A stretch of 64,000 nt of DNA from Microbacterium esteraromaticum (GTDB lineage: Bacteria > Actinomycetota > Actinomycetes > Actinomycetales > Microbacteriaceae). How positions within the stretch are numbered: the first letter of the stretch is position 1; each line of letters opens with the position of its first letter. The notes beneath the pieces were generated by a model, which was given only the letters and a program-made list of their open reading frames with translations, made no database searches and was not told where the DNA came from. Below are positions 8,881 through 16,252 of this stretch, piece by piece. Both the position numbers and the translations under genes were made by a program. Where the stretch lies: the NCBI RefSeq assembly GCF_017303215.1, contig NZ_JAEMWU010000001.1, positions 434,001-498,000 on the forward strand, in the 5' to 3' direction.

Positions 8881-9440
8881 TGGATGTGTCGCTCACCCTC
8901 ATCGTCATCATGGCCGTGCTGTTCGCCGCCGGTGTCTACGCGATGCTCGAACGCAGCCTCACCCGCGTGCTGATCGGCTTCCTGCTGCTCGGCAACGCGA
9001 CCAATCTGCTGCTGCTGATCGTCATGGGGGTTCCGGGAAGCGCGCCGTTCTACGGTGCGGAAGGCCCGGTCAGCGACCCGCTGCCACAGGCGTTGACGCT
9101 GACCGCGATCGTCATCACATTCGCCGTCTCGGCGTTCCTGCTCGCCCTGATCTACCGTTCGTGGCAACTCGGTCAGGCCGATACGGTCGAGGACGACGAG
9201 GTCGACATCGCGCTCCGCGAGCGCACGGATGCCGAAGAGGAGCTGTTCGACGATGAATCGGAGACCGGCGACGACGACGCCACCACCGACTTCGTCGATG
9301 TCGTCACCTCGCCCATCACCGTGCTGAACATGCGCGACCACCCGTCGATTCGGGACGACGCCCCGATCGACACACCCATGGCTCCGCGGGCATCCGACGC
9401 CCCACGCGGGGCATCCGACGAACGGGAGCCGAACGCATGA
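8880..9440 (+). CDS. mrpC: Na+/H+ antiporter subunit C
   Basis: NuoK-like small membrane subunit of the Mrp antiporter. Residues 1-100 hold three helices with the family pattern LIGFLLLGNATNLLLL and DPLPQALTLTAIVITFA. The protein is 186 residues, longer than the usual 110-120, because of an acidic, low-complexity C-terminal tail (about 100-186) rich in D/E and ending in a short repeated RASDAP/RGASDE segment. The ATG overlaps the mrpA stop by one base, and GGGGGGAG lies about 9 bases upstream. It shares four bases with mrpD. Confidence 0.93.
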   Translation: MDVSLTLIVIMAVLFAAGVYAMLERSLTRVLIGFLLLGNATNLLLLIVMGVPGSAPFYGAEGPVSDPLPQALTLTAIVITFAVSAFLLALIYRSWQLGQADTVEDDEVDIALRERTDAEEELFDDESETGDDDATTDFVDVVTSPITVLNMRDHPSIRDDAPIDTPMAPRASDAPRGASDEREPNA

Positions 9441-11002
9441 GCGCACTCGTCCCCCTCATCGTGATGCTGCCGCTGCTGGGCGCGGCTGTCGCGCTCATCT
9501 TCGGCCGCAATCCGCGCCTGCAGATCATCGTGACGACGGGCACACTCGCGGCAGTCTCGATCATCGCCGCTGTGCTGTTGGCCGCCGTGCATGCCGCCGA
9601 CCAACCCTTTGCTGTGTCGGTCGGGGGATGGCCCGTGCCGTTCGGCATCATCCTGTACGTCGACCGGTTCGCGGCCCTGCTCGTGCTCGTCTCGAGCATC
9701 GTGCTGCTGGCGGTGCTGTTGTTCTCGATCGGTCAGGGATCTGCCGACGGTGACGGCGAGACGCCGATCTCGATCTTCAACCCGACGTACCTGATCCTCG
9801 CCGCCGGCATCTTCGATGCATTCATCGCCGGCGACCTGTTCAACCTCTACGTCGGCTTCGAGATCCTGCTCGTGGCGTCGTACGTGCTGATCACCCTGGG
9901 CAGCACCGAGTCGCGCATCCGCACCGGAGCGGTGTACATCGTCGTGTCGCTCGTGTCATCGATCCTGTTCCTGGCCGCGATCGCGATGATCTACGGAGCC
10001 GTCGGCACGGTCAACATGGCGCAGATCGCCGAACGGGTCGCCCAACTGCCGCAGGAGACGCAGCTGGTGCTGCATCTGCTGCTGCTGGTGGCCTTCGGTA
10101 TCAAGGCGGCCGTGTTCCCCGTGTCGTTCTGGCTCCCCGACTCGTATCCCACCGCGCCCGCACCGGTCACAGCGGTGTTCGCCGGGTTGCTGACCAAGGT
10201 CGGTGTCTACGCGCTGATCCGCACAGAGACGCAGCTGTTCGCATCGAACAGCGTCGACGATCTGCTGATGATCGTGGCGCTGGCGACGATGATCGTCGGG
10301 GTGCTCGGCGCGGTCGCGCAGGCCGAGCTGAAGCGCATCCTGTCGTTCACGCTCGTCAGCCACGTGGGCTACATGATCTTCGGCCTCGCGATCGCCACCG
10401 AGGCAGCCATCGGGGCGACCGTCTACTACATCGTTCACCACATCGTCGTGCAGACGACGCTGTTCCTCGCGGTCGGCCTGATCGAACGCCAGGCGGGCAG
10501 CACCTCGATCCTGAGAGTCAGCGGCCTGATGAAGGCCGCACCATTGCTGGCCGTGCTGTACTTCGTACCCGCCATCAACCTCGGAGGCCTGCCCCCGTTC
10601 TCGGGATTCATCGGCAAGATCGGACTCTTCGAGGCCGCGGCCTCGGTGGGAACGCCGTTGATGATCGTGCTGATCTTCGGGGGCATCCTGACCTCGCTCC
10701 TCACCCTGTACGCGCTGATGCGGGCGTGGAACCTGGCGTTCTGGCGCGAGGACGAAGAGGGCGCCGAGATCGCCACCTCTACCGGGCGTCTGGCGCACCT
10801 CGGGAACGCGCCGGCGGCGGATGTCCAACAGGAGACGCGTGCCATCCCCGCGATCATGAAGATCGCGACCGGCGGCATGGTCGCGGTGACGCTCGCGCTG
10901 ACCGTGTTCGCCGGACCGCTCTACGCTCTCTGCGACAGCATCGGTACCGGTCTGCTGCAGCCGGTCACGCTCACGCAGATCGATGAGGAGGCCGGTCGAT
11001 GA
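9437..11002 (+). CDS. mrpD: Na+/H+ antiporter subunit D
   Basis: A 521-residue NuoM/NuoN-like proton-translocating subunit with about 14 membrane helices. Recognisable family segments include GDLFNLYVGFEILLVASYVL, the lysine region FGIKAAVFPVSFWLPDSYP, LKRILSFTLVSHVGYM and LGGLPPFSGFIGKIGL. Length is typical. Its ATGA start overlap with mrpC and end overlap with mrpE show tight coupling. In Mrp complexes subunits A and D carry the antiport channels. Confidence 0.95.
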   Translation: MSALVPLIVMLPLLGAAVALIFGRNPRLQIIVTTGTLAAVSIIAAVLLAAVHAADQPFAVSVGGWPVPFGIILYVDRFAALLVLVSSIVLLAVLLFSIGQGSADGDGETPISIFNPTYLILAAGIFDAFIAGDLFNLYVGFEILLVASYVLITLGSTESRIRTGAVYIVVSLVSSILFLAAIAMIYGAVGTVNMAQIAERVAQLPQETQLVLHLLLLVAFGIKAAVFPVSFWLPDSYPTAPAPVTAVFAGLLTKVGVYALIRTETQLFASNSVDDLLMIVALATMIVGVLGAVAQAELKRILSFTLVSHVGYMIFGLAIATEAAIGATVYYIVHHIVVQTTLFLAVGLIERQAGSTSILRVSGLMKAAPLLAVLYFVPAINLGGLPPFSGFIGKIGLFEAAASVGTPLMIVLIFGGILTSLLTLYALMRAWNLAFWREDEEGAEIATSTGRLAHLGNAPAADVQQETRAIPAIMKIATGGMVAVTLALTVFAGPLYALCDSIGTGLLQPVTLTQIDEEAGR

Positions 11003-11580
11003 CCCCCGAATCGAAGCGCGGCGCCGTGCGCGACCTGCTGCTGCAGCTGCCGTTCCTGCTCTGGCTGGTCGTGCTGTGGATGCTGCTGTGGCACCAGTTC
11101 ACGCCGCTCGCCCTGGTCAGCGGGCTGATCGTCGCGATCTTCGTCACCCGGGTCTTCCGCCTGCCGACCGTCGAGCTGGTCGGACGGGTGAACCTCTGGT
11201 ACGTCCTGGTGTTCATCGTGCTGTTCCTGGGCGCCGTCGTCGCCGGTGCGATCAGCGTGGCGATTCAGGTGTTCGACTTCCGCCGTCAGCCCGGGGCTGC
11301 CATCATCGAGATCCCGCTCCGATACGCGGATGACATCGTCATGACCCACGTGGCCGTCACCGCCTCGCTCATCCCCGGATCACTCGTCGCAGAGAGCGAC
11401 CGTGACCGTCGCATCCTGTACCTGCACGTCATCGGGGTCCGTAACCGCGCCGACGTCGACGCTTTTCGCGACGGCGTGCTTCGGTGGGAGAAGCGCATCG
11501 TTCGCGCCGTCGGATCGCCGGAGCAGTATCGTGCTCTCAAGGCCGATGAGTCCCGTGCCCGTGCCGGAGGTGCACGATGA
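10999..11580 (+). CDS. mrpE: Na+/H+ antiporter subunit E
   Basis: A 193-residue MrpE with two N-terminal helices (LPFLLWLVVLWMLLW, LALVSGLIVAIFVT) and a third around residue 70-95. The cytoplasmic domain carries the family pattern PGAAIIEIPLRYADDI followed by TASLIPGSLV. It overlaps mrpD and mrpF by four bases each. MrpE is an accessory or assembly subunit of the antiporter; length and order within the operon match the family. Confidence 0.93.
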   Translation: MTPESKRGAVRDLLLQLPFLLWLVVLWMLLWHQFTPLALVSGLIVAIFVTRVFRLPTVELVGRVNLWYVLVFIVLFLGAVVAGAISVAIQVFDFRRQPGAAIIEIPLRYADDIVMTHVAVTASLIPGSLVAESDRDRRILYLHVIGVRNRADVDAFRDGVLRWEKRIVRAVGSPEQYRALKADESRARAGGAR

Positions 11581-11846
11581 GCCCTCTGATGGTGACAATC
11601 CTGGTGGTCTTCGCCGTGGCCGCGCTGCTGTGCGTGGTGCGGATCGTCAGCGGACCATCGATCCTCGACCGCGCGGTGGCGTCAGATGTGCTGCTGACGC
11701 TCGTGATGTGCGTGTTGGGCGCTGAGATGGCGATCAACGGTCATACCCGCAACGTGCCGGTGCTGCTCATCATCGCCGCCGTTGGCGTTTTCGGGTCGAT
11801 TGCCGTCGCGCGTTATGTGGCGCGAAGGGACAACACGACATCATGA
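11577..11846 (+). CDS. mrpF: Na+/H+ antiporter subunit F
   Basis: An 89-residue membrane protein with three helices. The middle carries VRIVSGPSILDRAVASD, the R.V.GPS..DR.VA.D pattern that identifies MrpF/PhaF. It ends in a short basic tail. Coupled by ATGA overlaps to mrpE and mrpG. Functions as a small structural subunit of the cation/proton antiporter. Confidence 0.93.
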   Translation: MSPLMVTILVVFAVAALLCVVRIVSGPSILDRAVASDVLLTLVMCVLGAEMAINGHTRNVPVLLIIAAVGVFGSIAVARYVARRDNTTS

Positions 11847-12232
11847 ACGTGCTGGAACTCGAACTGCCAGAGGCCGTCGCCGACACGATCGTGCTCGTGC
11901 TCGTGCTGATCGGTGCGATCCTGTGCCTCTCGGCCGCGGTCGGTCTGCTGCACTTCCGCGATGTGCCGTCCCGGCTTCACGCGGCGACCAAGCCGCAGGT
12001 GCTGGGACTGCTTCTGATCTGCCTGGCGATCGCCGTTTCGCAGCGGACGGTCGGCGGCATCCTGCTGGGCCTGGTGATCAGCACACCGGTGATCCTGCTG
12101 CAGTTCGTCACCGCACCGCTGTCTGCGCACATGGTCGGACGCCAGGCGTATCGCAACGGCACCATTCAATCGCGTGACCTGGTCGTCGACGAGTACGCCG
12201 AGTCGAAGCGCACCCCGCCGGCCGCTGGCTGA
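11843..12232 (+). CDS. mrpG: Na+/H+ antiporter subunit G
   Basis: A 129-residue last subunit of the Mrp operon. Three helices carry the family segment GLLHFRDVPSRLHAATKPQV, the MrpG pattern G..R.PD...R.HA..K. The C-terminus is hydrophilic, and the stop codon lies inside the first unit of the 19-bp tandem repeat at 12227. No clear terminator follows; transcription may end in the palindromic region 12309-12389. Confidence 0.93.
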   Translation: MNVLELELPEAVADTIVLVLVLIGAILCLSAAVGLLHFRDVPSRLHAATKPQVLGLLLICLAIAVSQRTVGGILLGLVISTPVILLQFVTAPLSAHMVGRQAYRNGTIQSRDLVVDEYAESKRTPPAAG

Positions 12233-12278
12233 GTCACCGGCAGCGGGCTGACTCACCGGCCGCGGGCTGAGTCACAGG
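12227..12278. repeat. 19-bp tandem repeat, 2.7 copies
   Basis: Units at 12227-12245, 12246-12264 and a partial one at 12265-12278 share the pattern GGCTGAnTCACCGGCnGCG, with single-base differences. The array begins inside the last codons of mrpG and runs past its stop. Two or three copies without spacers is not a CRISPR; replication slippage is the simplest origin. Confidence 0.85.
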
Positions 12279-12308
12279 AGGCCCGGCCCGGGCATCCGAC
12301 GCTCTCTC

Positions 12309-12389
12309 GTTCGCAACTCCGGAAGAACCTGCGGCAACCCGGCCTATAGCGGTGTTCGGGGCCCATCCGCGGGTGTTTCTCCGGAGTTG
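12309..12389. repeat. REP-like palindromic element (left flank of DUF559 gene)
   Basis: Inverted arms CAACTCCGGA (12314-12323) and TCCGGAGTTG (12380-12389) enclose about 56 bases. The outer edge reads GTTCGCAACTCCGGA. The reverse complement of the element at 13364-13448 starts with the same 15 bases and ends in the same TTTCTCCGGAGTTGTG, so the two are related copies in opposite orientation around one gene. Confidence 0.8.
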
Positions 12390-12492
12390 TGTGCACTCCA
12401 CTCGTCGTGCACAGACAACGTGAGCGGCGATTCCGTCCACAGATCGGGCAACTCAGGTCCGCGCCGCCGCCCAGCCGACCAGGATCGCGTGC

Positions 12493-13404
12493 ATGCCTGT
12501 CTCGAAGCCGACCGTCGCTCAGCGTCTTGCAGACCTGCAGCGGATCCGTATCTACAGCCGAGCGGACCTCTTCGACCAGGGGCTCGGCGCGCGCGGCATC
12601 ACCGCAGCGGTGCGCGCCGGCAGACTGTTCCGACTGAGACGCGGGCACTACGTCACCCATCAGGTCCCCGACGACATCGCCGACGCGGTGCACACCGGCG
12701 GTCGCATCGGGTGCGTGACGCTACTGCACCTGATCGGCGTCTTCGTTCTGGAGAAGCCCGCGGCGCATGTGCACGTGTCGCCGCAGCTCTCACGCAGCCG
12801 TCACCGTCGATCTCGCTCCGCCACGATGCACTGGAGTCCGTGTCACGAGCCGGGGACTGCGCACGCGGTATCGGTATGGGATGCCGTGCGTGAGTCCATC
12901 CGGTGCCAGGCGCCCCGTGCGGCGATCGCGACCGTGGACAGCGTGCTGCACCACCGTCTGCTGACACGGGAGCAGATCGTCCGGATCTTCCGCAGCCTGC
13001 CCGCGAGGTTCCAGGCGCTTCTGCCTCTGGTCGACGCCTCGGCCGAGTCCGGACCCGAGACATTCGTCAGGCTCATGCTGCGCGCTCTGGGCGTGCCCTT
13101 CGAGACTCAGGTCACGCTGGTCGGCATCGGCCGCGTGGATTTCGTGGTCGATGGATGGCTGATCATCGAATGCGACAGCCGGGAGTTCCACGAGGGATGG
13201 GATCAGCAAGTCGAGGATCGGGCGCGTGATCTGATGGCCGCGCAACTCGGATACGTCACGATCCGGCCGATCGCGGCCGATATCTTCAATCGGCCTGACC
13301 GAGTGCGGGCAGCCATCACGGACGTGATCGCAGTGCTCGGACCGCTGTTCGAGGGTCGGCGGCGTTCACAACTCCGGAGAAACGGGCGATCTGGCGGGGC
13401 TTGA
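12493..13404 (+). CDS. AbiEi-like HTH plus DUF559 (Vsr/PD-(D/E)XK-like) domain protein
   Basis: A 303-residue protein. Residues about 20-60 resemble the winged-helix start of type IV toxin-antitoxin AbiEi proteins (ADLFDQGLGARGITAAVRAG, then RGHYV). The C-terminal part, about 185-275, resembles DUF559 endonuclease-like domains: ESGPETFVRLMLRALGVPFE with E189, then VDFVVDGWLIIECD with D216, E226 and D228 as likely metal ligands. No AbiEii toxin partner is adjacent. The gene stands alone between two palindromic elements, and its last ~14 codons, including the stop, lie within the right-hand element. The ribosome site is weak. Possible roles are an orphan antitoxin, DNA repair or restriction nuclease, or a factor tied to the repeats; none is proven. 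Confidence 0.7.
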   Translation: MPVSKPTVAQRLADLQRIRIYSRADLFDQGLGARGITAAVRAGRLFRLRRGHYVTHQVPDDIADAVHTGGRIGCVTLLHLIGVFVLEKPAAHVHVSPQLSRSRHRRSRSATMHWSPCHEPGTAHAVSVWDAVRESIRCQAPRAAIATVDSVLHHRLLTREQIVRIFRSLPARFQALLPLVDASAESGPETFVRLMLRALGVPFETQVTLVGIGRVDFVVDGWLIIECDSREFHEGWDQQVEDRARDLMAAQLGYVTIRPIAADIFNRPDRVRAAITDVIAVLGPLFEGRRRSQLRRNGRSGGA

Positions 13405-13448
13405 CCGCGGGTAGCCCGGAAAACCCGAGAATCTCCGGAGTTGCGAAC
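13364..13448. repeat. REP-like palindromic element (right flank, overlaps gene 3' end)
   Basis: Seventeen-base arms at 13364-13380 and 13432-13448 pair with one mismatch; the core CAACTCCGGAGA/TCTCCGGAGTTG is perfect over 12 bases. The roughly 50-base interior contains secondary pairing (GGGCT with AGCCC). The left arm and part of the interior are translated as the C-terminus of the DUF559 protein, whose stop is at 13402-13404. On the other side it lies just past the 3' end of the leftward acylase gene. Confidence 0.85.
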
Positions 13449-13454
13449 AGGGGC

Positions 13455-13496
13455 GGGGGTGCGGATGCCAGGGACGGGGGTGCGGATGCCAGGGGC
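13455..13496. repeat. 21-bp tandem repeat, two copies
   Basis: Units 13455-13475 and 13476-13496 share GGGGGTGCGGATGCCAGGG and differ only in their penultimate base. They sit between the palindromic element and the acylase stop codon. Each contains the locally frequent word CGGATGCC. Confidence 0.85.
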
Positions 13497-13501
13497 AGGG
13501 G

Positions 13502-16141
13502 CTAACCGGCCGGGGTCAGCGTCAGCGTGTCGACGGCCGCGGCCTTCACCGCCTTCGGGCTGAAGGCCCAGGGGGTCTGGATGCCCTTCGCCCAGTCCGC
13601 TGTCTGATCGGTGTAGTGCGGGTGGAAGGCATGCCCGCTGGCCCCGGTGAGGTGGTTCCACGTCGACGCGTCGAAGTCTGCCAGGTCGATCACCATGCGC
13701 ATCGACGGGACGGTCGCGGTGGCGTACGACTCGCCGAGCACCCATCCGGTGGCGTTGACGACCGATGAGCCGCCGCCGACGGGGTACGGCCCGCGGTTGA
13801 ACAGCATCTCGATCGGCGCGATACCTGACGTGCCCAGCGTGTCGTGGGTGAGTGGCAGCGCGTGCAGCGACCCCCAGCTCCAGCGGGTGACGTCTTCGCC
13901 CTGCAGCTCGGCGAGTTCGGCATAGGCCTGCTCGGCCGAGAGCGCCAGCATTGAGTACATGTCGGTGGTGCCGAGGCGCTCGTTGGTCCACATCGGGTCG
14001 ACGGCGTCGTCGAGCATCGTGCCGACGACGGTGAAGAGGCGGCCCTGGTCGCCGACCGGAAGCGGAACCTCGCGTTCGACGAAGACGTTCTGCGCCAGGT
14101 TCGACCACAGCACGTTGGCGAAGGCCGCGGCTGCCGAGTCTGGATCGTTCTGGGCATCCCAGGTGCGTAACAGCTCGATGGCCGCCTGCGGGCCCTCGCC
14201 TTCGACAGCGACGCGGTCCATGACCACGGCGAGCTGCTTGCCGATCCACATCTCTTCATCCATCTGGATGTCGCGCATGTCGGCGGCGGTGATCGGTCCG
14301 GCTGCCGCTTTGCGTTCGATCAGGTGCTCGATGCGCGCGGCGCGGTAGCCGTAGTCCCAGTCGCGGGATAGGAAGTGCTCGTAGTCGTCATCGACGATCG
14401 CGTTGTTCGCCGTGACGATGTACCCCTGCGGCGGGTTGTACGACACCGGGAGTTCTTCGAAGGGGATGAACCCCTCCCAGTCGTAGGCGCTGTCCCAGCC
14501 GGCCTGCGGCAGCCAGCCGTCGCCGGCGCCGCGGATCGGCAGCCGCCCGGGCGCCTGATAGCCGATGTTGCCCTCGACGTCGGCGTAGACGAGGTTCTGC
14601 GCCGGGACGTCGAAGAGGGATGCTGCCCGCCGGAACTCCTGGAAGTTCTGGGCGGTGTTGAGCGCGAACAGGGCGCTGGCGGTGGTGCCGGGCTCGAGAG
14701 CCGTCCAGCGCAGGCTTACCGCGCTCTCACCGTCGGGGATCTCGGGCGCACCCTCCAGTGGGAGCACCGCATCGCCCGCGCTGACGACGGGGGACTCCGC
14801 GATCGACGTGAAGTCGTCGGTCAGGCCCGAGATGATCGGACCGTGCACGGTGCGGCGGATGGTCAGCGGCACGTCGTCGCCGCCGGCGACCTTGATGACA
14901 TCCTGCTCGATCTCGAGCGGCGTCAGCGCACCGTCGCGCCAGTACTGGTCACCGTCGAGCTTCTCGATGTACAGATCCGTGACGTCGGTGGTGAGATTGG
15001 TGAAGCCCCAGGCGACGGTCTGGTTGTGTCCGATGACGACGCCCGGCATTCCCGAGAATGAGAACCCGGCCACGTCGAAGGGGCACTGCTCGCCGACGGC
15101 TTCGCACTTGAGCTGGATCTGGTACCAGACCGAGGGCAACGAGGCGCCCAGGTGCGGGTCGTTGGCCAGCAGTGGCATCCCGCTCTCGGTGAGGTCACCC
15201 GAGACGACCCAGGAGTTCGACCCGATGCCCTCGCCGACCCCGCCGATCATCATGCTCGCCGCGGCGAGCACGCTCTCGGCCTCCTGCCACTCGACCGTGG
15301 CGAGGGCGTCGGTGACCCCGGCATCGCCCGCGCCACCGAAGGCCGCCGGCTCAGCATCGGCCTGCACGGGTTCGACCGCCGAGATGGTGGGCACGATCAC
15401 CGGGTTCTGCGCGAACGGGTACGGCGGGTAGGCCGTTTCGATGACGGCCGTGTTCTCAGCATCCGACGCTCCGGATGCCTGCAGCCGGGCAGCGAGCAGC
15501 GCACGGTCGGTCTCGTCCTCGACGTTGGTGCGCAGATCCCAGGCCATCGCCTTCAGCCAGGCGACCGAGTCCGCCGGCTCCCAGGGCTCGGGCTCGTAGT
15601 CCGGGTTCTGTATGCCCAGAACGGCATATTCCAGTGAGAGCTGGGCGCCGGAGCGGGAGTCCAGATAGGCGTTCACCCCGTCGGCGTAGGCCTCGTAGTA
15701 GCCGAGCGTCGTCTCGTCGAGGTTCGCGACTTCCTCTTCGGCGACGGCGCGCCACCCGAGCGTACGCAGGAACTTGTCGGTCGCGACCTGGGAATCACCG
15801 AACATCTCGGCGACGCGCCCCGAGGTCACGTGCCGCCGGAAGTCCATCTCGAAGAACCGGTCCTGCGCGTGCGTGAACCCCTGCGCGTAGAACAGATCGT
15901 GCGTGGTCGAGGCGGTGATCGTGGGGATGCCGCGGTCGTCTCGCTGCACCGTCACCGTGGCGTCCAGTTCGCTGAGCTGAATCTCGCCTGAGGTCTGGGG
16001 GAACGAGCGCTGGATGGTCCAGGTGAGGAAGAACGCGGCGGCGGTGGCGATCGTGATCAGTACGGCGACCACGACGAAGGCGATACGGCCGAGGCGTCCC
16101 GCGAGGGAGCGTCGGTTCGGGTCGCTGGTTGTGCTCATCAT
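13502..16141 (-). CDS. Penicillin acylase family N-terminal-nucleophile hydrolase
   Basis: An 879-residue amidohydrolase of the penicillin G acylase / acyl-homoserine-lactone acylase superfamily. One membrane helix (about 21-40) anchors or exports the protein. The alpha-chain signature follows: VQRDDRGIPTITAST, then DLFYAQGFTHAQDRFFEMD near 82-100. The beta-chain N-terminal serine is predicted at S308 in GSNSWVVSGD, with NDPHLG shortly after, so self-cleavage before S308 is expected. Two consecutive ATGs open the gene; either may be used. It has its own promoter region at 16142-16252. Substrate could be a beta-lactam, an AHL or another N-acyl compound; the sequence does not decide. Confidence 0.9.
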   Translation of the reverse strand: MMSTTSDPNRRSLAGRLGRIAFVVVAVLITIATAAAFFLTWTIQRSFPQTSGEIQLSELDATVTVQRDDRGIPTITASTTHDLFYAQGFTHAQDRFFEMDFRRHVTSGRVAEMFGDSQVATDKFLRTLGWRAVAEEEVANLDETTLGYYEAYADGVNAYLDSRSGAQLSLEYAVLGIQNPDYEPEPWEPADSVAWLKAMAWDLRTNVEDETDRALLAARLQASGASDAENTAVIETAYPPYPFAQNPVIVPTISAVEPVQADAEPAAFGGAGDAGVTDALATVEWQEAESVLAAASMMIGGVGEGIGSNSWVVSGDLTESGMPLLANDPHLGASLPSVWYQIQLKCEAVGEQCPFDVAGFSFSGMPGVVIGHNQTVAWGFTNLTTDVTDLYIEKLDGDQYWRDGALTPLEIEQDVIKVAGGDDVPLTIRRTVHGPIISGLTDDFTSIAESPVVSAGDAVLPLEGAPEIPDGESAVSLRWTALEPGTTASALFALNTAQNFQEFRRAASLFDVPAQNLVYADVEGNIGYQAPGRLPIRGAGDGWLPQAGWDSAYDWEGFIPFEELPVSYNPPQGYIVTANNAIVDDDYEHFLSRDWDYGYRAARIEHLIERKAAAGPITAADMRDIQMDEEMWIGKQLAVVMDRVAVEGEGPQAAIELLRTWDAQNDPDSAAAAFANVLWSNLAQNVFVEREVPLPVGDQGRLFTVVGTMLDDAVDPMWTNERLGTTDMYSMLALSAEQAYAELAELQGEDVTRWSWGSLHALPLTHDTLGTSGIAPIEMLFNRGPYPVGGGSSVVNATGWVLGESYATATVPSMRMVIDLADFDASTWNHLTGASGHAFHPHYTDQTADWAKGIQTPWAFSPKAVKAAAVDTLTLTPAG

Positions 16142-16252
16142 CGGTGAAGGCCCTTGGGTAGTACGTGGGACTCCGTGTCACGGAGGCCGCGCACGCGTCT
16201 CGGGTCGCGCGCGTCCTCGCATACTACCGATTCCCGCTCGCGCTGCCGAGGA

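Noticed and set aside
12227-12278. Short tandem repeats here and at 13455 considered as CRISPR remnants
   Set aside because: Units are 19-21 bases, directly abutting, only two or three copies, with no spacers and no cas genes.
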